Shown here one piece after another: positions 15,579 through 24,164 of a stretch of DNA of 64,000 bases. A program made the position numbers and the translations under genes. Every line of letters begins with the position of its first letter. The first letter of the stretch is position 1. The stretch covers positions 1 to 64,000 of the forward strand of contig NZ_JAYGIN010000031.1 of assembly GCF_034931005.1 (NCBI RefSeq), read 5' to 3'. This DNA comes from Arcicella sp034931005 (GTDB lineage: Bacteria > Bacteroidota > Bacteroidia > Cytophagales > Spirosomataceae). Under the pieces are notes generated by a model. That model was not told where the DNA came from. It ran no database searches and was given only the letters and a program-made list of their open reading frames with translations.

Positions 15579-17054
15579 ATCGTCAATGCTCAGGAGGTAA
15601 CTCGTTTAAGAAAGGCAGGACAACTCAATGAATCTTTAGCTTTGGTAAATGTTTTATTGACTCAAGAACCTAACAATTTGTACAATCGTCGGGCGGCGGG
15701 ATGGGTATATATCGAATTAATCAAATCTCGATGCAATACGGTAAGCGAATTGAATGATTACTTAGCAATGATTGCCCATTTAACCCTTGACAATCAAGAG
15801 TTAATATTTGGGGAGCAGCTTTGTTGGCAGGTGGCGAAACTCTTTTTTCGCTTGGATAATTCAACAACTGGGGAGTGTTGGACGATGTTTTATGACCTTT
15901 GGTCAAAAATTCCTCATAACGTATCATTGGGAAATAGTACACTTTTGAAGGCTATCTTAAAACATCAGACTGAAATACCCCATCAGTTATTTTGTCGAGA
16001 CTTTGACAAATTTAACCAGTTTCAAACACAAGACTATCTTCCCGAAATAATGGCTAACGGTAAGGCTATGCCCGCACTGGTGGAACGGTATTATATTGCG
16101 GTTGCTAAAATTTGGTGTACGCTCATTGAAAATGATAAATTTTCTGATTTAACCTATAATTTGAATTCGTTTTTAGAAAAACTTGATAAGGTATCGAAAG
16201 AGCAATCTAAAATGGTTTATCTTATTTATTATCGGGCTGTACTAAGACTCAACTTAGGAAAGTTTGAAGAAGCAAAGGAGATTATCATTCCATTTGCTCA
16301 AAAAAAGCAGACCGATTTTTGGGTTTGGGATTTATTGGCACAACTACATCCAACAAATATGGATATGCAATTTGCGTGTTTGGCAAAAGCTCTACTTTGT
16401 AAAGCATCACCTGATTTTTTGGTAAAAGTGCGTCAGAGAATGATTGGATTATTGATACTTCGACAAGAATGGAATGCCGCAAGGGTAGAAATTGATAATA
16501 TTATAGAGATTCGAGTTGGCAATAAATGGCAAATTCCTGTACAATTGAGAGAATGGTTATCACTCCCTGAGATTTCTAACGCTAATCAATATACGAATGT
16601 GCATGATTTATATAAAACTCATAGTATTGAAGCAGAAAGTCTTTTACAAAATACAGCTAAGTTTAAGGGCATTATTTGGAAAATAAACCCTGAGAAGAAA
16701 ACGGCTCAATTTTTTGTTAGCGAAAATGTCTCTGGTGGTTTTAACTATGAAAGATTGAAGGTAAAAGTAAATGTTGGAACATTTATGGAATTTTCATTAG
16801 TCGAAGTTAACAATACAGACAGTTCTTTTTGGCAAGTGATAACAGCTTCTAAAAGTGATGATACAATTCCTATACATTTAGAAAAGGGGTTTTCGGGTAT
16901 CTTAAAAAAAGTTGGAAATGCAGGTTTTGTAGAAAATGTATTTATTGAGCAATCATTGGTGATGAATAAAGAGGGATTGGTAACTGGCAAGGCAATTAGA
17001 GCGTTCGATTCTTCTAAAAAGATTTGGGGATGGAAAGCAATTGCTATCGACTAA
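15555..17054 (+). CDS. TPR protein with two C-terminal OB/cold-shock-like domains
   Basis: A predicted cytoplasmic protein of about 500 residues adjoining cas2 and the array. The N-terminal two thirds are helical repeats of TPR type (TRLRKAGQLNESLALVNVLL, VYLIYYRAVLRLNLGKFEEA). The last 150 residues hold two short beta-barrel-like units (FKGIIWKINPEKKTAQFFVS and FSGILKKVGNAGFVENVFIE) resembling cold-shock/OB nucleic-acid-binding folds. The only conventional start, TTG 15642, falls inside a TPR helix, and family-like sequence (NAQEVTRLRKAGQ) extends upstream. I therefore annotate from ATC 15555; the start is uncertain. Location suggests an accessory adaptation factor binding ssDNA or RNA. No family name can be given confidently. 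Confidence 0.7.
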   Translation: MFNTTQNVIVNAQEVTRLRKAGQLNESLALVNVLLTQEPNNLYNRRAAGWVYIELIKSRCNTVSELNDYLAMIAHLTLDNQELIFGEQLCWQVAKLFFRLDNSTTGECWTMFYDLWSKIPHNVSLGNSTLLKAILKHQTEIPHQLFCRDFDKFNQFQTQDYLPEIMANGKAMPALVERYYIAVAKIWCTLIENDKFSDLTYNLNSFLEKLDKVSKEQSKMVYLIYYRAVLRLNLGKFEEAKEIIIPFAQKKQTDFWVWDLLAQLHPTNMDMQFACLAKALLCKASPDFLVKVRQRMIGLLILRQEWNAARVEIDNIIEIRVGNKWQIPVQLREWLSLPEISNANQYTNVHDLYKTHSIEAESLLQNTAKFKGIIWKINPEKKTAQFFVSENVSGGFNYERLKVKVNVGTFMEFSLVEVNNTDSSFWQVITASKSDDTIPIHLEKGFSGILKKVGNAGFVENVFIEQSLVMNKEGLVTGKAIRAFDSSKKIWGWKAIAID

Positions 17055-17093
17055 TGTCTTGAAACGGTTTCATTATTCTTAACTTTATTTGAG

Positions 17094-17217
17094 TATATTT
17101 GTGAATACGATTTGATGAATGTACCTTTTTTGATATTGACATTCCATGATAAAATATAAATTTACAGCAAAATTATTAATTAATTACCTATATTACAGCA
17201 CATTACGAAAAAGTGCT
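17094..17217 (+). promoter_or_regulatory. CRISPR leader with candidate promoter
   Basis: TATATTTG at 17094-17101 matches the -7 box perfectly; no clear -33 TTTG is seen. The following AT-rich stretch of about 110 bp runs to the first repeat and contains two isolated ACAGCA hexamers (17164-17169 and 17195-17200) identical to the repeat start. Transcription rightward is supported by repeat erosion at the right end of the array. Confidence 0.55.
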
Positions 17218-19783
17218 ACAGCAACCCAACTTCCAGTAGAATAAGGATTAAGACTAAATGTTTTATAAATTTATGAAATTATTTTTAATTTTCACAGCAA
17301 CCCAACTTCCAGTAGAATAAGGATTAAGACTCGTTATCATTACAATAATTTTTTAATTTTAGTACATCATACAGCAACCCAACTTCCAGTAGAATAAGGA
17401 TTAAGACTTTTCTCCTGTAATAATCCATTGTGAATAATTTCCAACAGCAACCCAACTTCCAGTAGAATAAGGATTAAGACTTTAAATTATTTTCTTATTT
17501 TATGAAGTATTTGTTTTACAACAGCAACCCAACTTCCAGTAGAATAAGGATTAAGACATCTTGTTTTCAATTTTATTACATTATGTTTAGAATTAACAGC
17601 AACCCAACTTCCAGTAGAATAAGGATTAAGACAGATAATCTAAAGTATTCAAAATACTTTCTATTTCTCTACAGCAACCCAACTTCCAGTAGAATAAGGA
17701 TTAAGACCAATATGATATTTTTTATTTACTACTTTCATATTTCTAATTACAGCAACCCAACTTCCAGTAGAATAAGGATTAAGACTTGAACGTATAAGAT
17801 TTTCTACCATGTGAAAGACGAATACAGCAACCCAACTTCCAGTAGAATAAGGATTAAGACTTGAACGTATAAGATTTTCTACCATGTGAAAGACGAATTT
17901 ACAGCAACCCAACTTCCAGTAGAATAAGGATTAAGACATTTCTCAATATTTTCTTTGCTTACATTTCCTATTGACAGCAACCCAACTTCCAGTAGAATAA
18001 GGATTAAGACAAATAACTTTATTTTCTTCAATTTCTTTCATCAAAACAGCAACCCAACTTCCAGTAGAATAAGGATTAAGACATTTATCCAAAGCATCTA
18101 AAATGCTATCAGCATAAACACAGCAACCCAACTTCCAGTAGAATAAGGATTAAGACTCTCTTAAATTGAATGTTTGAAGCCTTTAAAGTGTTACAGCAAC
18201 CCAACTTCCAGTAGAATAAGGATTAAGACTTTGAGTGAGTCTGTTACAAAATTCCATTAATTGAAACAGCAACCCAACTTCCAGTAGAATAAGGATTAAG
18301 ACTTGTTAAATTTTTAAATTTTCATAAATTGAATCATAAACTACAGCAACCCAACTTCCAGTAGAATAAGGATTAAGACATAAGATTTTAATTTATCTAC
18401 ATTTAATTTTTTCATGGACAGCAACCCAACTTCCAGTAGAATAAGGATTAAGACATTACCTCTAAATAATTCAATGTTGTTACTATCATGCAACAGCAAC
18501 CCAACTTCCAGTAGAATAAGGATTAAGACCAAATTTGCGGGAGGAGTCGAGCCTTAGATAAACCAACAGCAACCCAACTTCCAGTAGAATAAGGATTAAG
18601 ACCCATTAAATTACACATTCTTAATAAATTATTAGCAAAACAGCAACCCAACTTCCAGTAGAATAAGGATTAAGACAGAAATTGAAAATCTATAAATATA
18701 GATGAATTTTTCTACAGCAACCCAACTTCCAGTAGAATAAGGATTAAGACAAGAATTCAATAACTTCATCTTGATTTAATTTTTACAGCAACCCAACTTC
18801 CAGTAGAATAAGGATTAAGACATTTTTCTTATGATTCTCTGTTGGTTCTTTTTCCATGTAACAGCAACCCAACTTCCAGTAGAATAAGGATTAAGACAAG
18901 CTATTCCATTTTCAACTGTATAGTAATTTCTGCTACAGCAACCCAACTTCCAGTAGAATAAGGATTAAGACATAAGGTACGTACAGTCTGAATAATCAGC
19001 ACTGATATTACAGCAACCCAACTTCCAGTAGAATAAGGATTAAGACTAATTTCGGTTATTTTCGCAAAGTACGCCTATACCGTAACAGCAACCCAACTTC
19101 CAGTAGAATAAGGATTAAGACAGAAATTCACTAAATCATCAGGATAATTATCCTTACTTTTACAGCAACCCAACTTCCAGTAGAATAAGGATTAAGACGT
19201 CTCACTTGCAACCGTAAAGGCGAAGGTCACGCAAAACAGCAACCCAACTTCCAGTAGAATAAGGATTAAGACCACTATTGGAAAGCCCTTTTAATTCTTT
19301 ATTGATTGACAGCAACCCAACTTCCAGTAGAATAAGGATTAAGACATTATTTGTAAAATATAATATACCATTCTTATTGAACAGCAACCCAACTTCCAGT
19401 AGAATAAGGATTAAGACCTTCAAAGGTATTTGAAATACTGTTTACATAAGACTTACAGCAACCCAACTTCCAGTAGAATAAGGATTAAGACATAAATATA
19501 ATTAATACAAGGATAGCCCCAAGTTTGGACAGCAACCCAACTTCCAGTAGAATAAGGATTAAGACCATTTTTCTTTTCACCCCTGCAATGACCCTACCTG
19601 ACAGCAACCCAACTTCCAGTAGAATAAGGATTAAGACTAAGAACATATCTCATGTTAGGTTGTAAGCCTAAACAGCAACCCAACTTCCAGTAGAATAAGG
19701 ATTAAAACGTAACGTAGTCAGCGTTTTGAACGCTGACTACGTTTATACATCAACTCAACTTCCAGTAGAATAAGGATTAAGAC
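17218..19783 (+). CRISPR. type III-A CRISPR array, 35 repeats and 34 spacers
   Basis: The 37-bp repeat begins ACAGCAACCCAACTTCCAG and ends GAATAAGGATTAAGAC; spacers are about 36-41 bp. Thirty-three repeats are identical as read. Repeat 34 (19672-19708) has AAAAC instead of AAGAC at its end. Repeat 35 (19747-19783) has changes in its first ten bases. The repeat has little dyad symmetry, as in Cas6-processed type III arrays, and would leave the handle ATTAAGAC. Spacers at 17786-17823 and 17861-17900 are duplicates (the second two bases longer). Two eroded repeats at 19810-19848 and 19890-19928 keep only the terminal AATTAAGAC. Leader lies on the left. Confidence 0.98.
19710..19743. repeat. perfect hairpin occupying the last CRISPR spacer
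   Basis: AACGTAGTCAGCGTT, a short loop TTG, then AACGCTGACTACGTT form a 15-bp perfect stem between repeats 34 and 35. It resembles a REP-type intergenic palindrome inserted in, or captured as, a spacer. It could also terminate array transcription. Confidence 0.75.
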
Positions 19784-19809
19784 TTTACGGAGTAAATATC
19801 ATCGAAAAA

Positions 19810-19928
19810 ACAGTCCTAACCCTCCGATAAAAAAGCAAGAATTAAGACTTCCTAACAACATGATTATCAAAACATTAATTTTTGTTTTCACGTCTAACAT
19901 AGTAGGTCAGGAAAGTAGGAATTAAGAC
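19810..19928 (+). repeat. two eroded CRISPR repeats at the trailer end
   Basis: 19810-19848 (starting ACAGTCCTAACCC) and 19890-19928 both end in AATTAAGAC. Distances between repeat ends (65 and 80 bp) are near the array period of about 75 bp. They look like the oldest, decayed repeat units. Confidence 0.5.
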
Positions 19929-20081
19929 ATTTTATTAAATACGGATGGAGCGAGATTTTGAGAAGAATTTTAAACTAAATCAAGCACATAAAGATGGTGT
20001 GAATGGCAAAAAATAAACAAAATAAAACAAATCTTTTAATATCCCATTCTCAAGAAATTTTGATTGAATTTTTCGTTATTT

Positions 20082-20232
20082 CCCCGAAATAAATTTCGGG
20101 GCTACAAAAATCTGCCGAGATTAAGGCTCTTTTTAGGGCAAGTTTTAAAGTGTCAAGAACGCTACAAGCCTAACAATCTCGTCAATTTTGGGAAATCTGA
20201 TTGCGAATCTGCAAAACGTTTTTTCCCAAAAT
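20082..20232. repeat. palindromes between array and hsdR (REP-like, possible terminator)
   Basis: CCCCGAAATAAATTTCGGGG (20082-20101) is a perfect 9-bp-stem palindrome of a kind common in Bacteroidota intergenic regions. A second inverted repeat, ATTTTGGGAAA (20185-20195) with TTTCCCAAAAT (20222-20232), lies just past the hsdR stop and may terminate the leftward operon. I see no gene in 19930-20248 beyond a 23-codon frame at 19945. Confidence 0.5.
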
Positions 20233-20248
20233 CAACGATATTCACCTC

Positions 20249-23200
20249 CTACCTAACCTCAACCATTCTTCGAATAGAATCTTCCAAAGCCATTTTAAAA
20301 GCTCCGTCGTTTACGTACAGTTTATAGAGTTCTAACTCGCTCTTGCGTTGCTGACTGATAGCATCACTAATCATTCGCATTAATGCCAAATCTCGGTTTT
20401 GCACATCATGATTATTCACATAATGTGTTTTAAAATTGGGGTGTTCTCTCACAAATCTGGCAATACTCACAAATTTAACCCGTTGTTCTTCGGGCGTGGC
20501 GTTCCAGCCTTGAAACCACTTTTCATTGAAACTCTTGATAATCAAATCCAAAGGGTCTATCTCTTCGCCATCACGTACTCCTCTCGGATTGGCATTTTGT
20601 GGGTCAATCATGGTTTCTTTATCGTCCAACGTTATGCTCTGCCCTAATTTTGTACGTTGTAGTCCATACGTTGATAAATCTATCTTGTTCAAGAGTTCGT
20701 CTAATTTATCATTTTCTGGGTTTTTGATAATGAGTTTTGGTATCAGAAATTTCAAAAACCAATACAATTTTTCCCAACGCTCATTCTCAAAACTCATGAT
20801 TGCCGCTACTTGTCCGTAAATCTTTACAAACTGTTTGGCTTTAATTTTGAAGTCTGCTTTGTGTTTTTCTTCCAGTTCCAACGCTTCGTTAAAACGTTCG
20901 GCGGCGGTGTCAATAATTGGGCTTAGTTGTTGAGCATCGGCATTTTTGAAGTATTTCTCCACAAAATCTTCTATTTCGTTCCATTCATAAACGCCCACTT
21001 CGTCCAATTCTATTTTTAACTCGCTCAATACGCCTACATCGGTGGCTTTGCTGAGGGTTGTGGATGTATAGAAGGGGTCAAAAGCGGCTTTTATGTCTTC
21101 GGTTGAATTGAAGAAATCAAGAATAAATAAATCTTCTACTCTTTTACCCAATGAATTGGCTGAACGGTTGAGTCTTGAAAGTGCCTGTACCGCCAAAACG
21201 CCTTGCAGTTTTTTATCAACGTACATGGTGCAAAGTTTGGGTTGGTCAAAACCTGTCAAGAATTTATTGGCGACCACTAATATTTTGTATTCATCATCAT
21301 CAAATTTGTCCTTGATGTCTTTTCCTGCAAAACCATTGATACTGTCTTCCGTATGTTCAATACCGTTCACGGTTTTCTTACCAGAAAAGGCTATTACAGC
21401 TTTGAAATTGACGTTTTTATCTGCTAAAATCTTACGAATTGCCATAAAATAAAGAATCGCCGACTCAATACTTTGCGTTGCCACCATTGCTTTGGCTTTG
21501 CCTTTTAGTTTTTTAGTAGCCACCACATTTCCGATAAAATGGTCAATCATGATTTCGGCTTTGGTTTGTATCGTTTCTTTGTGGCGTTCTACGTAGGCTT
21601 TTAATACTTTCTGAGCTTTTTTTGTCTTGAAATCAGGGTTTTCTTCAATGGATTTTTCTAACTCATAAAAGCTTTTGTAGGTGGTATAATTGGCTAAAAC
21701 GTCTAAAATAAATCCTTCTTCAATCGCCTGTTTCATGGAGTATAAATGAAAAGGCTTGAATGATTCGTCTGTTTGTTTTACGCCAAATTTTTCGAGGGTT
21801 GTATTTTTGGGTGTTGCCGTAAAAGCTAAGTATGAGGCATTTCCCCGCATCTTGCGTGAACGCATCACTTCCAAAATCAAATCTTGGGTGTCTATTTCTT
21901 CTTCGTTTTCTTCATTCGCTTTTTTACCCATCGCACGGTTCATATTATCGGCGGCAGAACCGCTTTGCGAGCTGTGGGCTTCGTCGATAATGACGGCAAA
22001 TCTTTTATCACTCAAATCCGCAATGCCATCTATGATGAAGGGGAATTTTTGAATGGTGGTAATAATGATTTTTTTGCCTGTTTCTAAATTGGTTCGTAAT
22101 TCCTGCGAACTAAACGCTGGAGCTACAATATTTTTAACCTGTGAAAATTCTTTGATGTTTTCTCTAATCTGTTTGTCTAATATCGTGCGGTCGGTTACCA
22201 CAATGACGGAATCAAAAAGAGGTTTTTCTATGCCTCGGTTGCCTCTCACGGTGTCGTCAATCGGATAACATTCTATCAATTGATAAGCTGCCCAAGCAAT
22301 GGAATTTGATTTGCCCGAACCTGCCGAATGTTGAATTAAATAGGTTTGTCCTATTCCTTGCTGACTGGCATCTTTCAAAATTCGTCTTACTACTTCTAAT
22401 TGATGGTAACGGGGGAAAATTAGATTTCTTTTGTTAAGTGGTTCATTGGCTTTTCCGTCTAAAGTAACAAAATGTTGAACAATATTGGCAAGGCTTTGGC
22501 GGGTCAATATTTCATCCCACAAATAGGCGGTTTTATGCCCATAAGGGTTTACAGGATTGCCTGAGCCTTGATTTACGCCTTTGTTGAAGGGTAAGAAAAA
22601 GGTGTCTTTGCCGTTCAAACGGGTGGTCATAAATATTTCGTCGGTGTCAACGGCAAAATGCACTAAACACCGCCCAAATTGCAATAATGGTTGGGTGATG
22701 TCTCGGTTATTTTTGTATTGATTTACGCCATGAACTCTGGCATTTTGCCCTGTCCAATGGTTTTTTAGTTCAATTGTTGATACGGCTAACCCATTGATAA
22801 ACAGCACCATGTCTATTTCTTCACGGGGATTGGTTTTGGAATAACAGATTTGCCGAGTTACCGAAAATTCGTTTTTCTCAAAATTTTCTTTAACCGTTTT
22901 GCCACTCGACGCTAAGGGCGAAACGTAAAGCATCGTAAAATTGGCATCCTCAACTTCTAATCCTTTGCGTAAAATATGTAACACGCCGTATTTTTTAATC
23001 ATACGGTCGAGGCGTTCTAATATTTTGAGTTTCCAATCGCTGGCACGTTGGAGTTTGGCTAATTCTTCGGCTTGGGTGTTTTCTAAGAAATGCCAAAAAC
23101 GTTTTTGGTCAATGGCGTAGTCTTTGTTGAAGTCTTGCGGATTGCCCAACCAATAGCCGTTGCCCGAACGGTAACTTTCGGCAACTTCAAAAATATTGCC

Positions 23201-23296
23201 TTGCGGATATTGTGCTTTTAGTGCTTCGAGGGTAGAACCTGTTAGCTTTTTTTCAATGGCTGCTTCGAGAGCCTGTTCGTTGGTGGTGCTACTCAT
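20249..23296 (-). CDS. hsdR: type I restriction endonuclease subunit R
   Basis: This 1015-residue motor-nuclease subunit translocates DNA and cuts at a distance. The N-terminal nuclease region contains EEIDMVLFINGLAVSTIELKN, the PD-(D/E)XK-type block. The SF2 helicase follows: Walker A QHSAGSGKSNSI (about residue 325), DEAH-type motif VIIDEAHSSQSG, LAFTATPKNTT, and the C-terminal LTGFDQPKLCTMYVDK and QALSRLNRS. It is the last gene of the leftward R-M operon, separated from hsdS by a REP transposase gene. Length and motif order are normal, so the gene appears intact. Confidence 0.95.
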   Translation of the reverse strand: MSSTTNEQALEAAIEKKLTGSTLEALKAQYPQGNIFEVAESYRSGNGYWLGNPQDFNKDYAIDQKRFWHFLENTQAEELAKLQRASDWKLKILERLDRMIKKYGVLHILRKGLEVEDANFTMLYVSPLASSGKTVKENFEKNEFSVTRQICYSKTNPREEIDMVLFINGLAVSTIELKNHWTGQNARVHGVNQYKNNRDITQPLLQFGRCLVHFAVDTDEIFMTTRLNGKDTFFLPFNKGVNQGSGNPVNPYGHKTAYLWDEILTRQSLANIVQHFVTLDGKANEPLNKRNLIFPRYHQLEVVRRILKDASQQGIGQTYLIQHSAGSGKSNSIAWAAYQLIECYPIDDTVRGNRGIEKPLFDSVIVVTDRTILDKQIRENIKEFSQVKNIVAPAFSSQELRTNLETGKKIIITTIQKFPFIIDGIADLSDKRFAVIIDEAHSSQSGSAADNMNRAMGKKANEENEEEIDTQDLILEVMRSRKMRGNASYLAFTATPKNTTLEKFGVKQTDESFKPFHLYSMKQAIEEGFILDVLANYTTYKSFYELEKSIEENPDFKTKKAQKVLKAYVERHKETIQTKAEIMIDHFIGNVVATKKLKGKAKAMVATQSIESAILYFMAIRKILADKNVNFKAVIAFSGKKTVNGIEHTEDSINGFAGKDIKDKFDDDEYKILVVANKFLTGFDQPKLCTMYVDKKLQGVLAVQALSRLNRSANSLGKRVEDLFILDFFNSTEDIKAAFDPFYTSTTLSKATDVGVLSELKIELDEVGVYEWNEIEDFVEKYFKNADAQQLSPIIDTAAERFNEALELEEKHKADFKIKAKQFVKIYGQVAAIMSFENERWEKLYWFLKFLIPKLIIKNPENDKLDELLNKIDLSTYGLQRTKLGQSITLDDKETMIDPQNANPRGVRDGEEIDPLDLIIKSFNEKWFQGWNATPEEQRVKFVSIARFVREHPNFKTHYVNNHDVQNRDLALMRMISDAISQQRKSELELYKLYVNDGAFKMALEDSIRRMVEVR

Positions 23297-23311
23297 AGAT
23301 TTTGGGGGTTT

Positions 23312-23463
23312 CTACGGAATAAATTCCGTAGGTAAGTTATCGGTTGCTCTTTTGCTACGGAATAAATTCCGTAGTTAAAATATCGGTCGTCCCGATGGGA
23401 CTTTTTCATCATTCAAATGCCGTAGGCATGAACGATATTGTAGCAACCGATTAAAATCCGTTG
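23312..23463. repeat. REP-like palindrome cluster, right of hsdR
   Basis: CTACGGAATAAATTCCGTAG occurs at 23312-23331 and 23355-23374, GTCCCGATGGGAC at 23389-23401, ATGCCGTAGGCAT at 23417-23429, and an imperfect CAACCGATTAAAATCCGTTG at 23444-23463. These palindromes recur on the other side of the transposase gene, as expected for BIME-like arrays mobilised by a REP-associated tyrosine transposase. Confidence 0.75.
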
Positions 23464-23492
23464 CAATCGGTCGTCTCATTGGTTTGAAAATT

Positions 23493-23954
23493 TTAAATCA
23501 ATTCTTCAAATAGATAAGTTTCATCGTAATCAATTTCGTATTTCTCAAGCATATTCAAATACTCTTCCTTGAAAGTTTGCTTTTTATGATGTTCCTCTTG
23601 GTTTAAAATATACTTATAAACCTTATCAATGTGTGATTTACTGTATGTAAACGCACCAAACCCAATTTGCCATTCAAATCTATGTGAAAGTAATCCGCTT
23701 TCGTTGAGCCATTTAGAGGATTTTGCTTTTGCATTTTTCATTACATCAGAAACGCAACAAGTTGGTTTTAGTTTAAAAAAACAATGGACGTGGTCTTCTA
23801 CACCATTCACGATGATAGTTTTACAACCTGTTTCGTTTATTAAATTGCCAATAACCGCTAATAATTCTGATTTCCATGCTTTATCAATTACGGCTTCTCT
23901 GTATTTTACCGCAAAAACAGTTTGAATATACAATTGATGGTATGTATTTGCCAT
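23493..23954 (-). CDS. REP-associated (IS200-like) tyrosine transposase
   Basis: This 153-residue Y1-transposase has the HUH motif in GVEDHVHCFF, the catalytic tyrosine region VYKYILNQEEHHKK (about residues 111-124), and the start MANTYHQLYIQTVFAVKYRE typical of Bacteroidota RAYT/TnpA_REP proteins. These enzymes nick and join single-stranded DNA at REP palindromes. The gene is flanked on both sides by the same set of palindromes (23312-23463 and 23978-24162) and no TnpB is present. It sits between hsdS and hsdR, apparently inserted into the R-M operon. The active site looks complete. Confidence 0.85.
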   Translation of the reverse strand: MANTYHQLYIQTVFAVKYREAVIDKAWKSELLAVIGNLINETGCKTIIVNGVEDHVHCFFKLKPTCCVSDVMKNAKAKSSKWLNESGLLSHRFEWQIGFGAFTYSKSHIDKVYKYILNQEEHHKKQTFKEEYLNMLEKYEIDYDETYLFEELI

Positions 23955-23977
23955 AAATTATTTTTTATTTAATTTTC

Positions 23978-24162
23978 AACCGATTAAAATCGGTTGCTAT
24001 AATATCGTTCATGACTACGGCATTTGAGCTGTACCACATCGTTCCAGATTTCAACCGATTAAAATCGGTTGTTAGGATATCGGTCATGCCTATGGCATTA
24101 GAGTCTCTCCACAAAGTCCCAGCGGGACGACCGATGTACTAACTACGGAATTCATTCCGTAG
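23978..24162. repeat. REP-like palindrome cluster, left of hsdS stop
   Basis: CAACCGATTAAAATCGGTTG occurs at 23978-23997 and 24052-24071, ATGCCTATGGCAT at 24086-24098, GTCCCAGCGGGAC at 24116-24128 and CTACGGAATTCATTCCGTAG at 24143-24162. The last ends two bases from the hsdS stop codon. The set mirrors 23312-23463. Confidence 0.75.
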
Positions 24163-24164
24163 GC

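Noticed and set aside
17502..19423. Several open frames inside the CRISPR array (both strands)
   Set aside because: They are translations of the repeat unit (recurring NPTSSRIRIKT or NPYSTGSWVAV) interrupted by spacers, not genes.
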